DNA of 64,000 bases from JAXLVB01 sp046329195 (GTDB taxonomy: Bacteria; Bacteroidota; Bacteroidia; Cytophagales; Spirosomataceae), in NCBI GenBank assembly GCA_046329195.1, contig JAXLVB010000002.1, positions 2,604,001-2,668,000 on the forward strand, given 5' to 3'. Below the pieces are notes generated by a model. That model was not told where the DNA came from, searched no databases, and saw only the letters and a program-made list of their open reading frames with translations. Every line of letters starts with the position of its first letter. Within the stretch, counting starts at the first letter, position 1. Below, in pieces: positions 25,742-35,112 of the stretch. The position numbers were made by a program, and so were the translations under genes.

Positions 25742-26961
25742 CTCCCCAAGGGGTTTTGAATTTTTCCGATAAAAAGTACCGTGTCTGAGTTCTTTTCGGA
25801 GATAACCACCAAGAAGGGACGGTCGCAGATGTAGTTGCGGAGTGGCATCGAGGTGACCACCACGCCTATCGAAGTAGCAGCAGCGGCTTCGGTACCTACT
25901 TCATCTACTTTGAGGTACGTTTTTTGTTTTACTTTCGACACCATCAACCCTATGCTTTTAGAAATTTTGCTCAAGTCGGCAGCAGCGGTAAAGGCTTGTT
26001 TCATCCCCAAGGCGTTGAGGGTAGCGTTGAGCGAGGCATCATAGTTGAGTTCAAAACGAGGCAACCCTACTTCTTCTCGGCGTTCGGTAAGGTTGGTTTG
26101 TAAGCTTTTCCAAGCGTTGGTATCAAACGAGTCAATAAAGCCATCAATCGAGACGTTACGGTCGGGCAGTACGATAGTCATGGCGTAGTCGCCGTTAGAA
26201 TAGGGCAATTCAAAGGCAGCGTAGTTGGTGCCTTGTGCTACTCGCAACGGCGCCGTCTGGCGCATCATTTTCACGGTCACGTTTTTCCCTTCTGACACCG
26301 CAAACGACGCATCTTGTGTATCGGATGTCTTAAACTGGTACTTCCAGGTGCCTTTAAAATAGACCGCATTCAACAAAAACAAGAACGAATCACTGGTTAC
26401 TTGGTCTATCAGGTTCGTGATTTTTCCTTGTGTTTTGTCACTCACCCAGCTATTTATCTTGTTTTTGGCTTCATCGGGTTTGGTACTATCAAAAGGATAA
26501 GTCTGCGACAGAAAATAGTGGTTCAGCGTATTGGTAAAAGCCGATTCAGCGGTATAGCGGTCGTTTTGCCAAACCGAATTGGCGATATTGACCGTCACGT
26601 TGTTATCTACTTTGGGTAAGCCATTGAGAAGGGTCAGGTACGTTTGGTTGATGTCATCGAGCAAAATCCCGTCTTGACGCAAGGCTTGTTTGATTTCGTT
26701 GGCCGTAGTTCCATTGGCTCCGTTGAGCAGCATACCCAAGGCGATGTTCAAACTCAATGGCGACAACACTACGTTTTTGTTATTTTCACTTTTGTTGTGC
26801 TGTTTGAACAAATCAAACGCAAAAGCTGAGGATTGGGTAGCAAAACGAGCCGATACTCCCGTCAGTTTATCTCCTCCCACAGGATTAATGCTTTCTGATT
26901 GGGTACAATTATAGCCCAGCAACATCAGGGTAATTAGCGTTAAGAATTGGATACGTTTCAT
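25738..26961 (-). CDS. Serpin-family protease inhibitor, lipoprotein
   Basis: Serine protease inhibitor of 407 residues. The ATG at 26961 starts MKRIQFLTLITLMLLGYNCT, a signal peptide with a lipobox-like cysteine, so it should be anchored to the envelope or cell surface. Serpin core motifs are present: VVLSPLSLNIALGMLLNGA, ANSVWQND, FLLNAVYFKGTWKYQF, and the reactive-loop hinge VDEVGTEAAAATS with small residues as needed for loop insertion, so it should be inhibitory. The loop continues SIGVVVTSMPL before CDRPFLVVI. The exact P1 residue cannot be set by eye. Serpins are patchily distributed in bacteria; a defence role against foreign proteases is inference. Confidence 0.93.
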   Translation of the reverse strand: MKRIQFLTLITLMLLGYNCTQSESINPVGGDKLTGVSARFATQSSAFAFDLFKQHNKSENNKNVVLSPLSLNIALGMLLNGANGTTANEIKQALRQDGILLDDINQTYLTLLNGLPKVDNNVTVNIANSVWQNDRYTAESAFTNTLNHYFLSQTYPFDSTKPDEAKNKINSWVSDKTQGKITNLIDQVTSDSFLFLLNAVYFKGTWKYQFKTSDTQDASFAVSEGKNVTVKMMRQTAPLRVAQGTNYAAFELPYSNGDYAMTIVLPDRNVSIDGFIDSFDTNAWKSLQTNLTERREEVGLPRFELNYDASLNATLNALGMKQAFTAAADLSKISKSIGLMVSKVKQKTYLKVDEVGTEAAAATSIGVVVTSMPLRNYICDRPFLVVISEKNSDTVLFIGKIQNPLGS

Positions 26962-27070
26962 GCTCGTTTTCAAGGTTTGTTGTTCGTAGGTAAAGACTCA
27001 TCTTACCTGATTTTCGTTGCAAGGCTGTGAGTAGAATACTTGGATTGGCGTCAGAAAAGGTTTTTCTTTA

Positions 27071-27345
27071 AGTACATTGTAAGCTAAGTTTCTTTAAGAT
27101 TTACCTCGCAGATACCCGCTAATTACATTGTAAACTAAATTACTTTAAGTTTTCATTTAGCCTAACTCCCTTTCCCAGAAGGGGAAAGGGTTGGGGATAG
27201 GGGTTTTGAAAATGAAATAAATTTAGTTTGCAGTGTACTAATTTTATACCGCAGAAACTCGCTGATTTTGTTTTCATCTGTGAAAATCAGTGTTTTGCAA
27301 TCTGCGACAGTCTGCGGGTAAAAATTAGTTAGTTTACAGTGTACT
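27071..27345. repeat. Nested inverted-repeat element (MITE-like)
   Basis: Four copies of an AGTACAxTGTAAACTAA-like end are present: 27071-27087 and 27122-27141 on the plus strand, and 27221-27240 and 27329-27345 inverted. They form an outer pair and an inner pair. The centre holds a hairpin (CCCTTTCC...GGAAAGGG near 27169-27190). No ORF is inside. It lies between the serpin start and the MFS transporter stop. Confidence 0.65.
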
Positions 27346-27358
27346 GATTATAACTACT

Positions 27359-28564
27359 CTACTCTGAATGGGAGGCAAATAGCCACCTGAACGCTACCGC
27401 ACTCAGCACGCAAGTGATAGCCAACACAAGCCAAAGTACGGCATAACTACTCAGCTGAACCACATAAGCACCGCCGATGGGAGCTACTATATTGGCAAAT
27501 GCCCAGGTGAGCGAATAAGCCGCCGAATACCGTCCTCGGTTCTGCTCGCTGGCTCGACTGACTGGAAAAGTACCCAAAAAAGGCATGGTAAACATCTCGC
27601 CAATGGTGATGAGTAGCACTGCCACCAAGGCCAATAACGAAGCGTATAACCCCGTGAGCAACAGCGACAAATAGCCCAAAGCAGTAAGTAAAGTGCCTAC
27701 TACCAAATACAAACTCAAGCGTTTGCGATGTTCTAAGTGCTTGATTAACACCATTTCGACCAAGGCAATCACAAGCCCGTTGAGGCCCAACAGCATCCCG
27801 ATTTGACTTTCGGACAGATGGGCTTCTTCTTTCCAAAAAACAGGCACAATCCGAAACAACATGATATAACAAACCGTAAACAACCACGAAAGAACAATAA
27901 ACTGCACGAAAAATGTATCTTTCCATGGCGAGGCTGTATGCAGAGGTTTCTCCTCGGGTTTATCAGGTACCGTGCGGGACTTGGCAGGTAGCAACAGTAG
28001 GATTAATACCCCAACCAGCAGGTAAATAGCACCTTCTACCCAAAACAACAGGTGATAGTTGATGGCGGCTAAAAAGCCACCCAACGAACTACCTACGCCC
28101 CAGCCTACATTAAGCGCAAGACGATTTAACGAAACCGATCGGGTCAGGTTTTCGGCTGAAGAATAGGCAGCAATGGCGGCGGAGTTGGCAGGCCGGAAGG
28201 CTTCCACAAAAAAGCCAAATACCACGATAAGTACACAAACCAACTGAAAATCAACTACATTACTAAATAGTAAAAATAATAACCCACTACAAATAGGCGC
28301 TACAATCTGAATCAACCGAAAGCCAATTTTGTCAGTCAAATAACCGCCGACTTGCGTGCCTACTACCGAGCCAACCCCAAACAGCGTAATGACCCAACCC
28401 GCATCGGCAATGGGCCGATGAAGCTGCTGAGTAATGTAAATACTCATAAAAGGCACCGCCATGTAACCACATCGGTTGATGAGGATAACCCAACTCAGCA
28501 GCCAAGTCTCACGACTCAATCCACTAAATGAGGAGCGATATGCCTGAACAATTGTAGTAACCAT
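27359..28564 (-). CDS. MFS transporter
   Basis: Twelve-segment major facilitator superfamily permease of 401 residues, inner membrane. The ATG at 28564 sits two bases after the stop of the AhpD-like gene, so the two are cotranscribed; an upstream in-frame start would overlap that gene. The loop 2-3 signature GGYLTDKIGFR follows the second helix, and the repeat motif is less clear in the second half. It resembles the drug-efflux/DHA1 branch but the substrate is unknown. Pairing with an AhpD-like oxidoreductase might reflect a detoxification role, which is inference. Confidence 0.85.
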   Translation of the reverse strand: MVTTIVQAYRSSFSGLSRETWLLSWVILINRCGYMAVPFMSIYITQQLHRPIADAGWVITLFGVGSVVGTQVGGYLTDKIGFRLIQIVAPICSGLLFLLFSNVVDFQLVCVLIVVFGFFVEAFRPANSAAIAAYSSAENLTRSVSLNRLALNVGWGVGSSLGGFLAAINYHLLFWVEGAIYLLVGVLILLLLPAKSRTVPDKPEEKPLHTASPWKDTFFVQFIVLSWLFTVCYIMLFRIVPVFWKEEAHLSESQIGMLLGLNGLVIALVEMVLIKHLEHRKRLSLYLVVGTLLTALGYLSLLLTGLYASLLALVAVLLITIGEMFTMPFLGTFPVSRASEQNRGRYSAAYSLTWAFANIVAPIGGAYVVQLSSYAVLWLVLAITCVLSAVAFRWLFASHSE

Positions 28565-28566
28565 CG

Positions 28567-29010
28567 TTATTCGGGTTGTGCCAGCATACGAGTCGCTAAG
28601 GCGATTCGGTTCCATCCGTTGATGACAATAATTGCCAGCGTTATTTGAGCAAGCTTTTGAGAACCAAGTAGTTGTTCAGCTTGCTGGTAGGTACTTTCCG
28701 AAACGCCGTGCTGAGATAGCTGGGTGACTTCTTCGGTAAAAGCCAGTACGGCTTGTTCTTCAGGAGTAAACAAGGTAGTTTCTCGCCATGCACTTAACGT
28801 ATCCAGGCGCTGATTGGTTTCGCCAAGTCGTCGGGCATCTCGGCAATGCATACTCAAGCAATAGCCACAGCCATTGAGCTGAGAAACCCTGATTTTGATG
28901 AGTTCTACCAAGATAGGCTCAAGCCCAAAGGCTTTCACTTGCCTTTCTAAAGTTAACATGGATTCATAGACCCGGGGTTCCGCTTCTTTGTAATTCATTC
29001 GGGTTTTCAT
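28567..29010 (-). CDS. AhpD-like carboxymuconolactone decarboxylase family protein
   Basis: Small alpha-helical protein of the AhpD/CMD superfamily, about 147 residues. The peroxidase motif is NGCGYCLSMHCRDARRLGE, giving a CxxC pair and the downstream His of the proton-relay site. It may reduce peroxides or act as a disulfide oxidoreductase. Three in-frame ATGs are possible (29031, 29010, 28998). I use 29010, which gives MKTRMNYKEAEP; the choice is uncertain. It precedes the MFS transporter by two bases. Confidence 0.85.
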   Translation of the reverse strand: MKTRMNYKEAEPRVYESMLTLERQVKAFGLEPILVELIKIRVSQLNGCGYCLSMHCRDARRLGETNQRLDTLSAWRETTLFTPEEQAVLAFTEEVTQLSQHGVSESTYQQAEQLLGSQKLAQITLAIIVINGWNRIALATRMLAQPE

Positions 29011-29166
29011 AAGTAGTTTGCTTGGGTTCATTTTAAATCGTTCAAAATTACACCCAAATTGGACTACTCAAGTCATCCAATTTTTACTTATGCAATACAC
29101 CAATCTCGTCCTATCTGAAGCCGCTACTACATTTTTAATTATCCTTCAAGTACGTTAGGTAGTCAT

Positions 29167-31176
29167 TTATTGTTTGACAACTCGAATAACTCGGCGTTGG
29201 TCGTTGGCAACAAAAGTCAGCAGATATATTCCTGTGGAAAGCTCTTGCGTAGGTAGTGCATGAGCGTACTGACCTGCCGAAAGAGAACGGTTATCTTCAG
29301 CCAATAGATGGCCGACAAGATCGTGAAGTTGCCAACTGATGGTAGCATTTTGTAGCAAGGTAAAACTCATCGTGGCGTTTGCACTGGTAGGATTCGGATA
29401 GCAAAGCCAGTCGGTTGGCCATACGGTTTCGGGAGAAGTTTCGATAGAGGAAGTTTTCGTGACCGTAGCGTCTTTCAGAATCCAGTTATTGGGGTCAAAA
29501 CTCAGGTTATCAGGATTTACATTGCTCAAAAAACTAAACGATTGGTTGGGTTTGTTATTAAAAACCCGCACCATCTGCTGGATTGTTCCGCCCATGCTTA
29601 GTCCCAACTGAATGGGCATCGTAAAGTAAACAGGCTCCGTATTAGTCGTTTGTTTTATATTCACGGTAACTCGGTACTGGCCAGCTTCAGGCACGGCGTT
29701 CCAGGTCACTTGATAAACGGGGTAGTTTTCTCCATAAATCCATTGCCTAAAAAAGTAGTCTAACTTATGCCCCGAAATCGTCTCGGCTATGCCTTGAAAA
29801 TCTTCGGTGGTAGCGTTGCCATAGGCAAACGAAGAGGCGGCATAAGTTTTGAGTAGCTTGAAAAAGGATTCGTCGCCTACCACGCCTCGTAGCATGTGCA
29901 GTACCGAAGCTCCTTTGGCATAGGTACGGTCGGAGTTAAAGATTTCGTTTTCGCTCTGTACGTTTTTGACAAATATCGAACTCTTAGCTCGCTTCGCACG
30001 AGTCATAAAGTTGTTGAGATACGTTTGGTAGGCAGCCATACCACTCACGGCCTCTGTATAAACGGCCTCGCCGTAGCTGGCAAAGCCTTCGTTGAGCCAA
30101 ATGTGTTGCCAATTCTTACAGGTGATTTTGTCCCCAAACCATTGATGCGTAAGCTCATGGGCCACCAGCAAATTACTGAACGAGCCTGCCGAAGTACACG
30201 TTTGGTGTTCCATCCCTCCACTAAAACCACACTGCGCATGGCCGTATTTTTCCTTGATGAAAGGATACAAGCCAAATTTCTGCGAAAACAAGTCCAACAT
30301 AAACACCGTTCGGTCGAGATTGGCCTTGTTGGCGTCGAAGACTTCGGGATAAACAAAATGACTCACCAGCATGGAGTCAGTTGGCGAATACTTAAAGTAG
30401 TTATTGTACTGCCGATAGTTGGACAGCGCAATCGAAATCAGATAGGGAGCAATCGGATATCGGCTTTTCCATTGGTAAGTTTTGGTACCATTGGCATTGG
30501 TCTGCACCCGTTGGAGTGTTCCGTTTGACACCGAGGTAAAATACGCTGGAGCCGTTATCCAAACCTCCGACGAATCGGCTTTGTCAGACGGGTCATCGTC
30601 ACACGGAAACCAATCACTAGCCCCGTAAGGCTCACTCAATGACCAAATTACGTTATCTCGGTTTTGGTTGTGCTTGCCAAACACAAAACTCCCAAAGCCG
30701 CTTGAACCTGGTGTGCCATGGTAATAAACCGTGAGAGAAAGCGCTTGGTCTTTGGCAAGGGCGGTGGGTAAATTGACTTGTAACTTGTTGTTTTGATGGA
30801 CAAAAACGACTCGGCTATTATTGACTTTTACCGAGTCGGTTGTGAGTTTATTTTGCAAATCTAAGGCAACTTGTGTGAGGCTACCCGAATTACTTGTTGC
30901 AAAAATGGTGATGGCTCCAATGAGATTTTTGGTGTCGTAATCAAGCACAAGATTGAGTTTGTAATACGTCACGTTGATGTTTTCGTCGCCCAAGGCCGCC
31001 GTAGCACCTGTACGAGCAAGTACCATCCTTTCTCGTAACCGACCAAAAGCTTGTGCCTTTTCCTGTGCGCAGGCGTCGATACCCGTACTGAGGTCTTGTG
31101 CCCACAAAGATGATGGCAGTACGAAGCATAGCCAAAGAACATTTTTGAGGATATTCGTGGTGTTTGTTGGTGCCAT
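29167..31176 (-). CDS. M1 family aminopeptidase, secreted by type IX system
   Basis: Zinc metallopeptidase removing N-terminal residues from peptides, 669 residues. A signal peptide (LWLCFVLPSSLWAQ) is followed by an M1 N-terminal beta domain. The exopeptidase loop is GFSGGMEHQT and the zinc site HELTHQW, with the second Glu in LNEGFASYGE. After the catalytic domain a C-terminal sorting domain begins near residue 590 (CYPNPTSANATMSF) and ends GIYLLTFVANDQRRVIRVVKQ, the pattern recognised by the type IX secretion system. The protein should therefore be exported to the cell surface or medium. It lies 19 bases downstream of the alanine dehydrogenase stop, so cotranscription is possible. Confidence 0.93.
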   Translation of the reverse strand: MAPTNTTNILKNVLWLCFVLPSSLWAQDLSTGIDACAQEKAQAFGRLRERMVLARTGATAALGDENINVTYYKLNLVLDYDTKNLIGAITIFATSNSGSLTQVALDLQNKLTTDSVKVNNSRVVFVHQNNKLQVNLPTALAKDQALSLTVYYHGTPGSSGFGSFVFGKHNQNRDNVIWSLSEPYGASDWFPCDDDPSDKADSSEVWITAPAYFTSVSNGTLQRVQTNANGTKTYQWKSRYPIAPYLISIALSNYRQYNNYFKYSPTDSMLVSHFVYPEVFDANKANLDRTVFMLDLFSQKFGLYPFIKEKYGHAQCGFSGGMEHQTCTSAGSFSNLLVAHELTHQWFGDKITCKNWQHIWLNEGFASYGEAVYTEAVSGMAAYQTYLNNFMTRAKRAKSSIFVKNVQSENEIFNSDRTYAKGASVLHMLRGVVGDESFFKLLKTYAASSFAYGNATTEDFQGIAETISGHKLDYFFRQWIYGENYPVYQVTWNAVPEAGQYRVTVNIKQTTNTEPVYFTMPIQLGLSMGGTIQQMVRVFNNKPNQSFSFLSNVNPDNLSFDPNNWILKDATVTKTSSIETSPETVWPTDWLCYPNPTSANATMSFTLLQNATISWQLHDLVGHLLAEDNRSLSAGQYAHALPTQELSTGIYLLTFVANDQRRVIRVVKQ

Positions 31177-31195
31177 CAATGTTGTGGAATAAGGT

Positions 31196-32425
31196 TTACA
31201 ACCGAGCAGCTAATAATAGGCTCAAATCTTTGAATCGCATGTTAAACTGCCGAGCGATGTTGAGGTTGGTGAGGCTTCCTTTGTAGCAATAGACCCCTTT
31301 CATAAACCATTTGTTGGCAAACAACATGGCTTCGATACCACCAATCGTACCTGTTTTCAGCAAAAATGGGGTAAAAATATTACTCAAAGCCGTGCTGGCT
31401 GTATGTGCCACTCGTGAAGGGATATTGGGCACACAATAATGGATAACGTCAAATTTTTTGAAAATCGGCACTTTATGAGTGGTCATCTCGGAAGTTTCGA
31501 TGCATCCGCCGTGGTCAATGCTTACATCAATAATCACCGAATCAGGTTTCATTTTTGAAACCATTTCTTCGGTTACTACAATCGGACTCATACCGTTTTC
31601 GGGGCGCATGGCACCAATCACTACATCGGCTCGCTGGATGGCATCGGCCAAAGTATCCGAATCAATAATTGACGTAAAAATATGCTGACCAATTGAGTAC
31701 TTGATGCGTTGGAGACGGTACAAATCTTGGTCAAAAATCTTGATTTCGGCACCCAAACCCAAAGCGGCACGAGCAGCATATTCGCCCACGGTACCTGCCC
31801 CCAAAATAACGACTTTGGTAGGTGGAACCCCCGTGATACCGCCCATCACAATCCCTCGTCCATTGTTGGCACTACTCAAATATTCTGCCGCAATCAGCAT
31901 GGTTGTACTTCCGGCCAGCTCACTCATGGCTCTAATTACGGGCAAACCACCTGCTTTGTCCTCGATGAACTCGTAGCCAATACCCGTGATACGGTACTCG
32001 TTGAGGCGTTGGAAATACGCTGCCGACAACTTAGGCAACGTAAGCGCCGAAATGACAGTAGAGCCCTTTTTTAGATAATCAAACTCTTGATTAACAAGCG
32101 GTTCTATTTTTAATATAACATCAGCATCAAACACTTCTTCGGGCGAGTACACAATCTTGGCCCCAGCTTCGCTGAATTCTTGGTCGGTGAATTTTGCTCC
32201 TGTTCCGGCTCCACTTTGTACTACTACTTGATGGCCGTTTCGGACCAGTACCGAAATCGCATCGGGTACTAAAGCAATCCGATTATCTTGCATCGAAATC
32301 TCTTTCGGCAGACCGATGTACAGCCCTTTTTTAGAAGTTTCTACTTCCAACAGTTGTTCTTGAGGATACAGCATCGTCTGTTGTGCAAGCTCCTCAAAAC
32401 CAGAATGTTGCTTCGATTCTGACAT
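31196..32425 (-). CDS. ald: Alanine dehydrogenase
   Basis: NAD-dependent interconversion of L-alanine and pyruvate plus ammonia, cytosolic. The 409 residues show IGLPKEISMQDNRIALVPDA (N-terminal domain), the nucleotide-binding glycines VVILGAGTVGEYAARAALGLG near residue 210, and IDVSIDHGGCIET near 305. The N-terminal about 30 residues extend beyond the usual Ald start. A second N-terminal domain of the NNT alpha-subunit type belongs to the same superfamily, but length and motifs favour Ald. The leader upstream contains a 37-bp tandem repeat, and TATCTTTA lies close to the start (minus strand near 32440). Confidence 0.9.
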   Translation of the reverse strand: MSESKQHSGFEELAQQTMLYPQEQLLEVETSKKGLYIGLPKEISMQDNRIALVPDAISVLVRNGHQVVVQSGAGTGAKFTDQEFSEAGAKIVYSPEEVFDADVILKIEPLVNQEFDYLKKGSTVISALTLPKLSAAYFQRLNEYRITGIGYEFIEDKAGGLPVIRAMSELAGSTTMLIAAEYLSSANNGRGIVMGGITGVPPTKVVILGAGTVGEYAARAALGLGAEIKIFDQDLYRLQRIKYSIGQHIFTSIIDSDTLADAIQRADVVIGAMRPENGMSPIVVTEEMVSKMKPDSVIIDVSIDHGGCIETSEMTTHKVPIFKKFDVIHYCVPNIPSRVAHTASTALSNIFTPFLLKTGTIGGIEAMLFANKWFMKGVYCYKGSLTNLNIARQFNMRFKDLSLLLAARL

Positions 32426-32540
32426 TCGTTGTATGACTAAAGATAATACTTATTTCTACTCTTCTTACCAGGAGTATCCCATCCCTTGCTATCCCTCTTC
32501 CTCACCATCTCAACGTTCCCCTTCACATCTCCCCTCATTC

Positions 32541-32670
32541 ACCTTTCTTCTTTGACCTTTAACCTCTTCTCCTTCTTTACCTTTCTTCTTTGACCTTTAA
32601 CCTCTCCTCCTTCTTACCTTTCTTCTTTGACCTTTAACCTCTCCTCCTTCTTACCTTTCTTCTTTGACCT
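32541..32670. repeat. 37-bp tandem repeat between tsaE and ald
   Basis: Three full copies and half a fourth of a unit starting ACCTTTCTTCTTTGACC begin at 32541, 32579, 32616 and 32653. The first is 38 bp, the others 37 bp and nearly identical. On the minus strand, where ald and tsaE are read, the units are purine-rich and each contains an AAGGAGAGG block. Confidence 0.93.
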
Positions 32671-32677
32671 CTCCCCT

Positions 32678-33115
32678 TTAACCTTTCACCTCTTGTCTCT
32701 CCACCTCAATCACTCGCTGGCCGCTACTTTCGGCGTGAATAGTGATGGCGATTGCCTCTTTGGGAATCAGGTGCTCGATTTTAGAAGGCCACTCGATAAA
32801 ACAATAATTGCCTGAGTCAAGGTATTCTTCTATACCAAAGTCCAATGCTTCTATCTCGTTTTTGAGACGATAGCAATCAAAGTGATAAATCGTCTGTCCC
32901 TCGTATGTAAGGTACTCATTCACAATCGAAAAGGTGGGACTTTGTACGGTCGTAAGCACCCCCATTTGTTGGCAAATGGCCTTGATGAGCGTGGTTTTAC
33001 CAGCACCCATGTCTCCTTCAAAAAGCCAGATAGCATGAGATTGGCACAGGTCTATGACTTGCGCAGCAGCTTGGGGTAACTCATCCAACGAACGACAAAC
33101 AATCACCTGCTTCAT
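32678..33115 (-). CDS. tsaE: tRNA threonylcarbamoyladenosine biosynthesis ATPase TsaE
   Basis: ATPase needed with TsaB and TsaD to make the t6A modification at A37 of ANN-decoding tRNAs. The 145 residues carry the Walker A motif GDMGAGKTTLIKAI at about 36-49, SPTFSIVNEY (switch-like segment), YHFDCYRL and a Walker B-like region near FIEWPSKIEHLIP. Length is normal for the family. No other tsa gene is adjacent. It precedes ald on the same strand, with the tandem repeat between them. Confidence 0.94.
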   Translation of the reverse strand: MKQVIVCRSLDELPQAAAQVIDLCQSHAIWLFEGDMGAGKTTLIKAICQQMGVLTTVQSPTFSIVNEYLTYEGQTIYHFDCYRLKNEIEALDFGIEEYLDSGNYCFIEWPSKIEHLIPKEAIAITIHAESSGQRVIEVERQEVKG

Positions 33116-33232
33116 AATGGATTGCGAAGATACGAAAGAGTAGAGAGCTTAAAGCGCAAAGGCGAAAGAATTTAGCTCAAGATTTAGTATAAAGCTTCAA
33201 GCGAGAATACAGCTGTGGGTCAAACCTATTTC

Positions 33233-33709
33233 TTAGGAAGAGGTAGTGATTTTCTTCAACCGCTCCACAATCTCAAATACAGCTGGGCAGACGAGGGTGT
33301 TTTCGAGGGTTAAGTTCAAGATTTGTACCATTTTACGACGGTTGGTGTGTGGGTATTCTCGGCAAGCGTTGGGCCGAACTTCGTAAATATCGCAATAATT
33401 GTCTGCGCCCAAAAACACACACGGTGAGGCGTTGAGCACATAATGCTGGTCTTCGTCCAGATGCAAATAGCGACTTATCAACGCCGAGGGTTTCATTCGT
33501 AAATGTTTGGCAATGCGCTCAATGTCTTTGTCTGTAAAAATCGGGCTGGTGGTTTTGCAACAATTGGCGCAGGTCAGGCAATCTGTTTGTTCAAAAACGG
33601 CGTCGTGCAGCTTACTAAACTGCTCGTCTAATTGCTTAGGTGGACGAGCTTTTAGCTTCTGAAAGTATTTTTTTGTTTCGGGATATAAGGTTTTTGCTTG
33701 TTGGGACAC
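33233..33709 (-). CDS. YkgJ-family cysteine cluster (zinc/iron-chelating) protein
   Basis: A 158-residue cytosolic protein with the cysteine pattern CLTCANCCKTTSPIF near residue 38 and CVFLGADNYCDIYEVRPNAC with CREYPHTN downstream, as in the UPF0153/YkgJ cluster family. The cysteines probably bind a metal. An in-frame stop lies just upstream and no ATG is available, so the GTG at 33709 is the start. The biochemical role is not known. It may be transcribed in the same direction as tsaE, about 120 bases upstream. Confidence 0.85.
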   Translation of the reverse strand: MSQQAKTLYPETKKYFQKLKARPPKQLDEQFSKLHDAVFEQTDCLTCANCCKTTSPIFTDKDIERIAKHLRMKPSALISRYLHLDEDQHYVLNASPCVFLGADNYCDIYEVRPNACREYPHTNRRKMVQILNLTLENTLVCPAVFEIVERLKKITTSS

Positions 33710-33822
33710 GAGAATTATCTATTTTTCGCAAAAATAACCGAATTGTATCACGATTTGGCAAATCGTGGCTTTTCGTAAATAACTCTGGTGATTTAACAAA
33801 TCGCCCCACAATCTAAATACAC

Positions 33823-34839
33823 ATGATAAACGTCGGTTTGGTTGGTTTTGGGCTTTCGGGGCGCTATTTGCAAGCGCCTTATTTTGAGGCAAATCCTAAT
33901 TTTAAATTAAGTAAAGTGGTCACGTCGAGTTCGCTCACACCTACGCAGGTCTATCCACATGTTCAGACCGTACACGAACTCGACGACGTGTTGAACGATG
34001 CCACTATCCAGCTCGTCAGTATTACCACTCCCAGCCATACCCATTATGAGTTCGCTAAGCGAGCACTTCTAGCGGGCAAGCACGTGTTGGTCGAAAAACC
34101 CATGACGGCCACACTCCAAGAAGCCGAAGAACTTTTTGCCCTTGCCCAGCAAGAAGGCAAGGTGCTGTGTGTGTATCAAAACCGCCGTTTTGATAGTGAT
34201 TTTCAGTCGGTTAGCAAAGTAATCAAGCAAGGATGGCTGGGCGATGTACTCAACTATGAAGCTCGTTTTGACCGCCACAAACCCATTCTTAACCCTAAAA
34301 AATGGAAAGAAACTCCAGCTCCGGCCAATGGCATTTTGTATGATTTAGGTTCACACATTATTGACCAAGTAATTGCGCTGTTTGGTACACCCAAGTCGGT
34401 AACTGGCGAGGTATGGACGCAGCGAGAAGGCTCTGAAATAGATGATGCTTTTGACGTGCGCATGGATTACGGTAAGCTGAAAGTAACTCTCAAAAGCAGC
34501 CTGTTGGTACGAGAACCAACGCCTCGCTATGTGATTCATGGTACTAAAGGTTCGTTTGTCAAATACGGCATTGATTTGCAAGAAGACCACCTCAAAGCAG
34601 GCTTGCGCCCTGGCGACGAAGGCTTTGGAAAGGAGCCTCTTTCGCAATGGGGATTACTGAATACTGAACTGTACGGCGGCGATTTTAGAGGCTACCTCGA
34701 ACCCGAAACGGGTAACTGGGGCTTGCTGTACGACGATCTCTACCAAGTGATTACAGGTCAGAAAGATGCCTTACAGATTCAACCGGCGCAGATTTTGGAA
34801 CAGATTAAGATTTTGGAGAAGATTACTACCCATCAATAG
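33823..34839 (+). CDS. Gfo/Idh/MocA family oxidoreductase
   Basis: NAD(P)-dependent sugar or polyol dehydrogenase family, 338 residues, cytosolic. It has an N-terminal Rossmann fold (VGLVGFGLSGRYLQAPYFE), the conserved substrate-site motif HVLVEKPMT near residue 85-95, and an alpha/beta C-terminal domain with DLGSHIIDQ (catalytic His region). The likely role is oxidation or reduction of a sugar-like substrate; specificity is not readable. It appears monocistronic, with a hairpin 16 bases after the stop. Confidence 0.9.
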   Translation: MINVGLVGFGLSGRYLQAPYFEANPNFKLSKVVTSSSLTPTQVYPHVQTVHELDDVLNDATIQLVSITTPSHTHYEFAKRALLAGKHVLVEKPMTATLQEAEELFALAQQEGKVLCVYQNRRFDSDFQSVSKVIKQGWLGDVLNYEARFDRHKPILNPKKWKETPAPANGILYDLGSHIIDQVIALFGTPKSVTGEVWTQREGSEIDDAFDVRMDYGKLKVTLKSSLLVREPTPRYVIHGTKGSFVKYGIDLQEDHLKAGLRPGDEGFGKEPLSQWGLLNTELYGGDFRGYLEPETGNWGLLYDDLYQVITGQKDALQIQPAQILEQIKILEKITTHQ

Positions 34840-34855
34840 GGATAAAAATAGAAAC

Positions 34856-34876
34856 GCCAGTTCAGGCTGAACTGGC
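34856..34876 (+). terminator. Hairpin after the Gfo/Idh/MocA gene
   Basis: A 9-bp perfect stem GCCAGTTCA/TGAACTGGC with a 3-base loop lies just past the stop; only a weak T tract follows. Confidence 0.5.
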
Positions 34877-35050
34877 ATTTGCTCTCTAACCCACGTCTGT
34901 TTGGTAATTTCTTGCAAACCCGAAGGCTTGAGGAGAAATATGGTAAATACGGTTTGGGAAGAACCCTTACGTATCCTGTTGCGATGGAAAAATAGTTGAG
35001 AATCCACCTAACAGACACAACCTGAGTAGAAAGCGTTGGAATGAACCTAA

Positions 35051-35087
35051 AAAAAATCGGAGAAACATGTCGTTTCTCCGATTTTTT
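35051..35087. terminator. Strong bidirectional terminator
   Basis: A 16-bp perfect inverted repeat (AAAAAATCGGAGAAAC and GTTTCTCCGATTTTTT) with a 5-base loop has T tracts on both strands. It serves the phosphohexomutase gene on the minus strand (26 bases past its stop) and any plus-strand readthrough. Confidence 0.9.
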
Positions 35088-35112
35088 GGTTTGAAGCCTA
35101 TAAGGGACTTTG

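Noticed and set aside
32541..32670. CRISPR-like array
   Set aside because: The repeats are directly adjacent with no variable spacers, and no cas gene is present; it is a plain tandem repeat.
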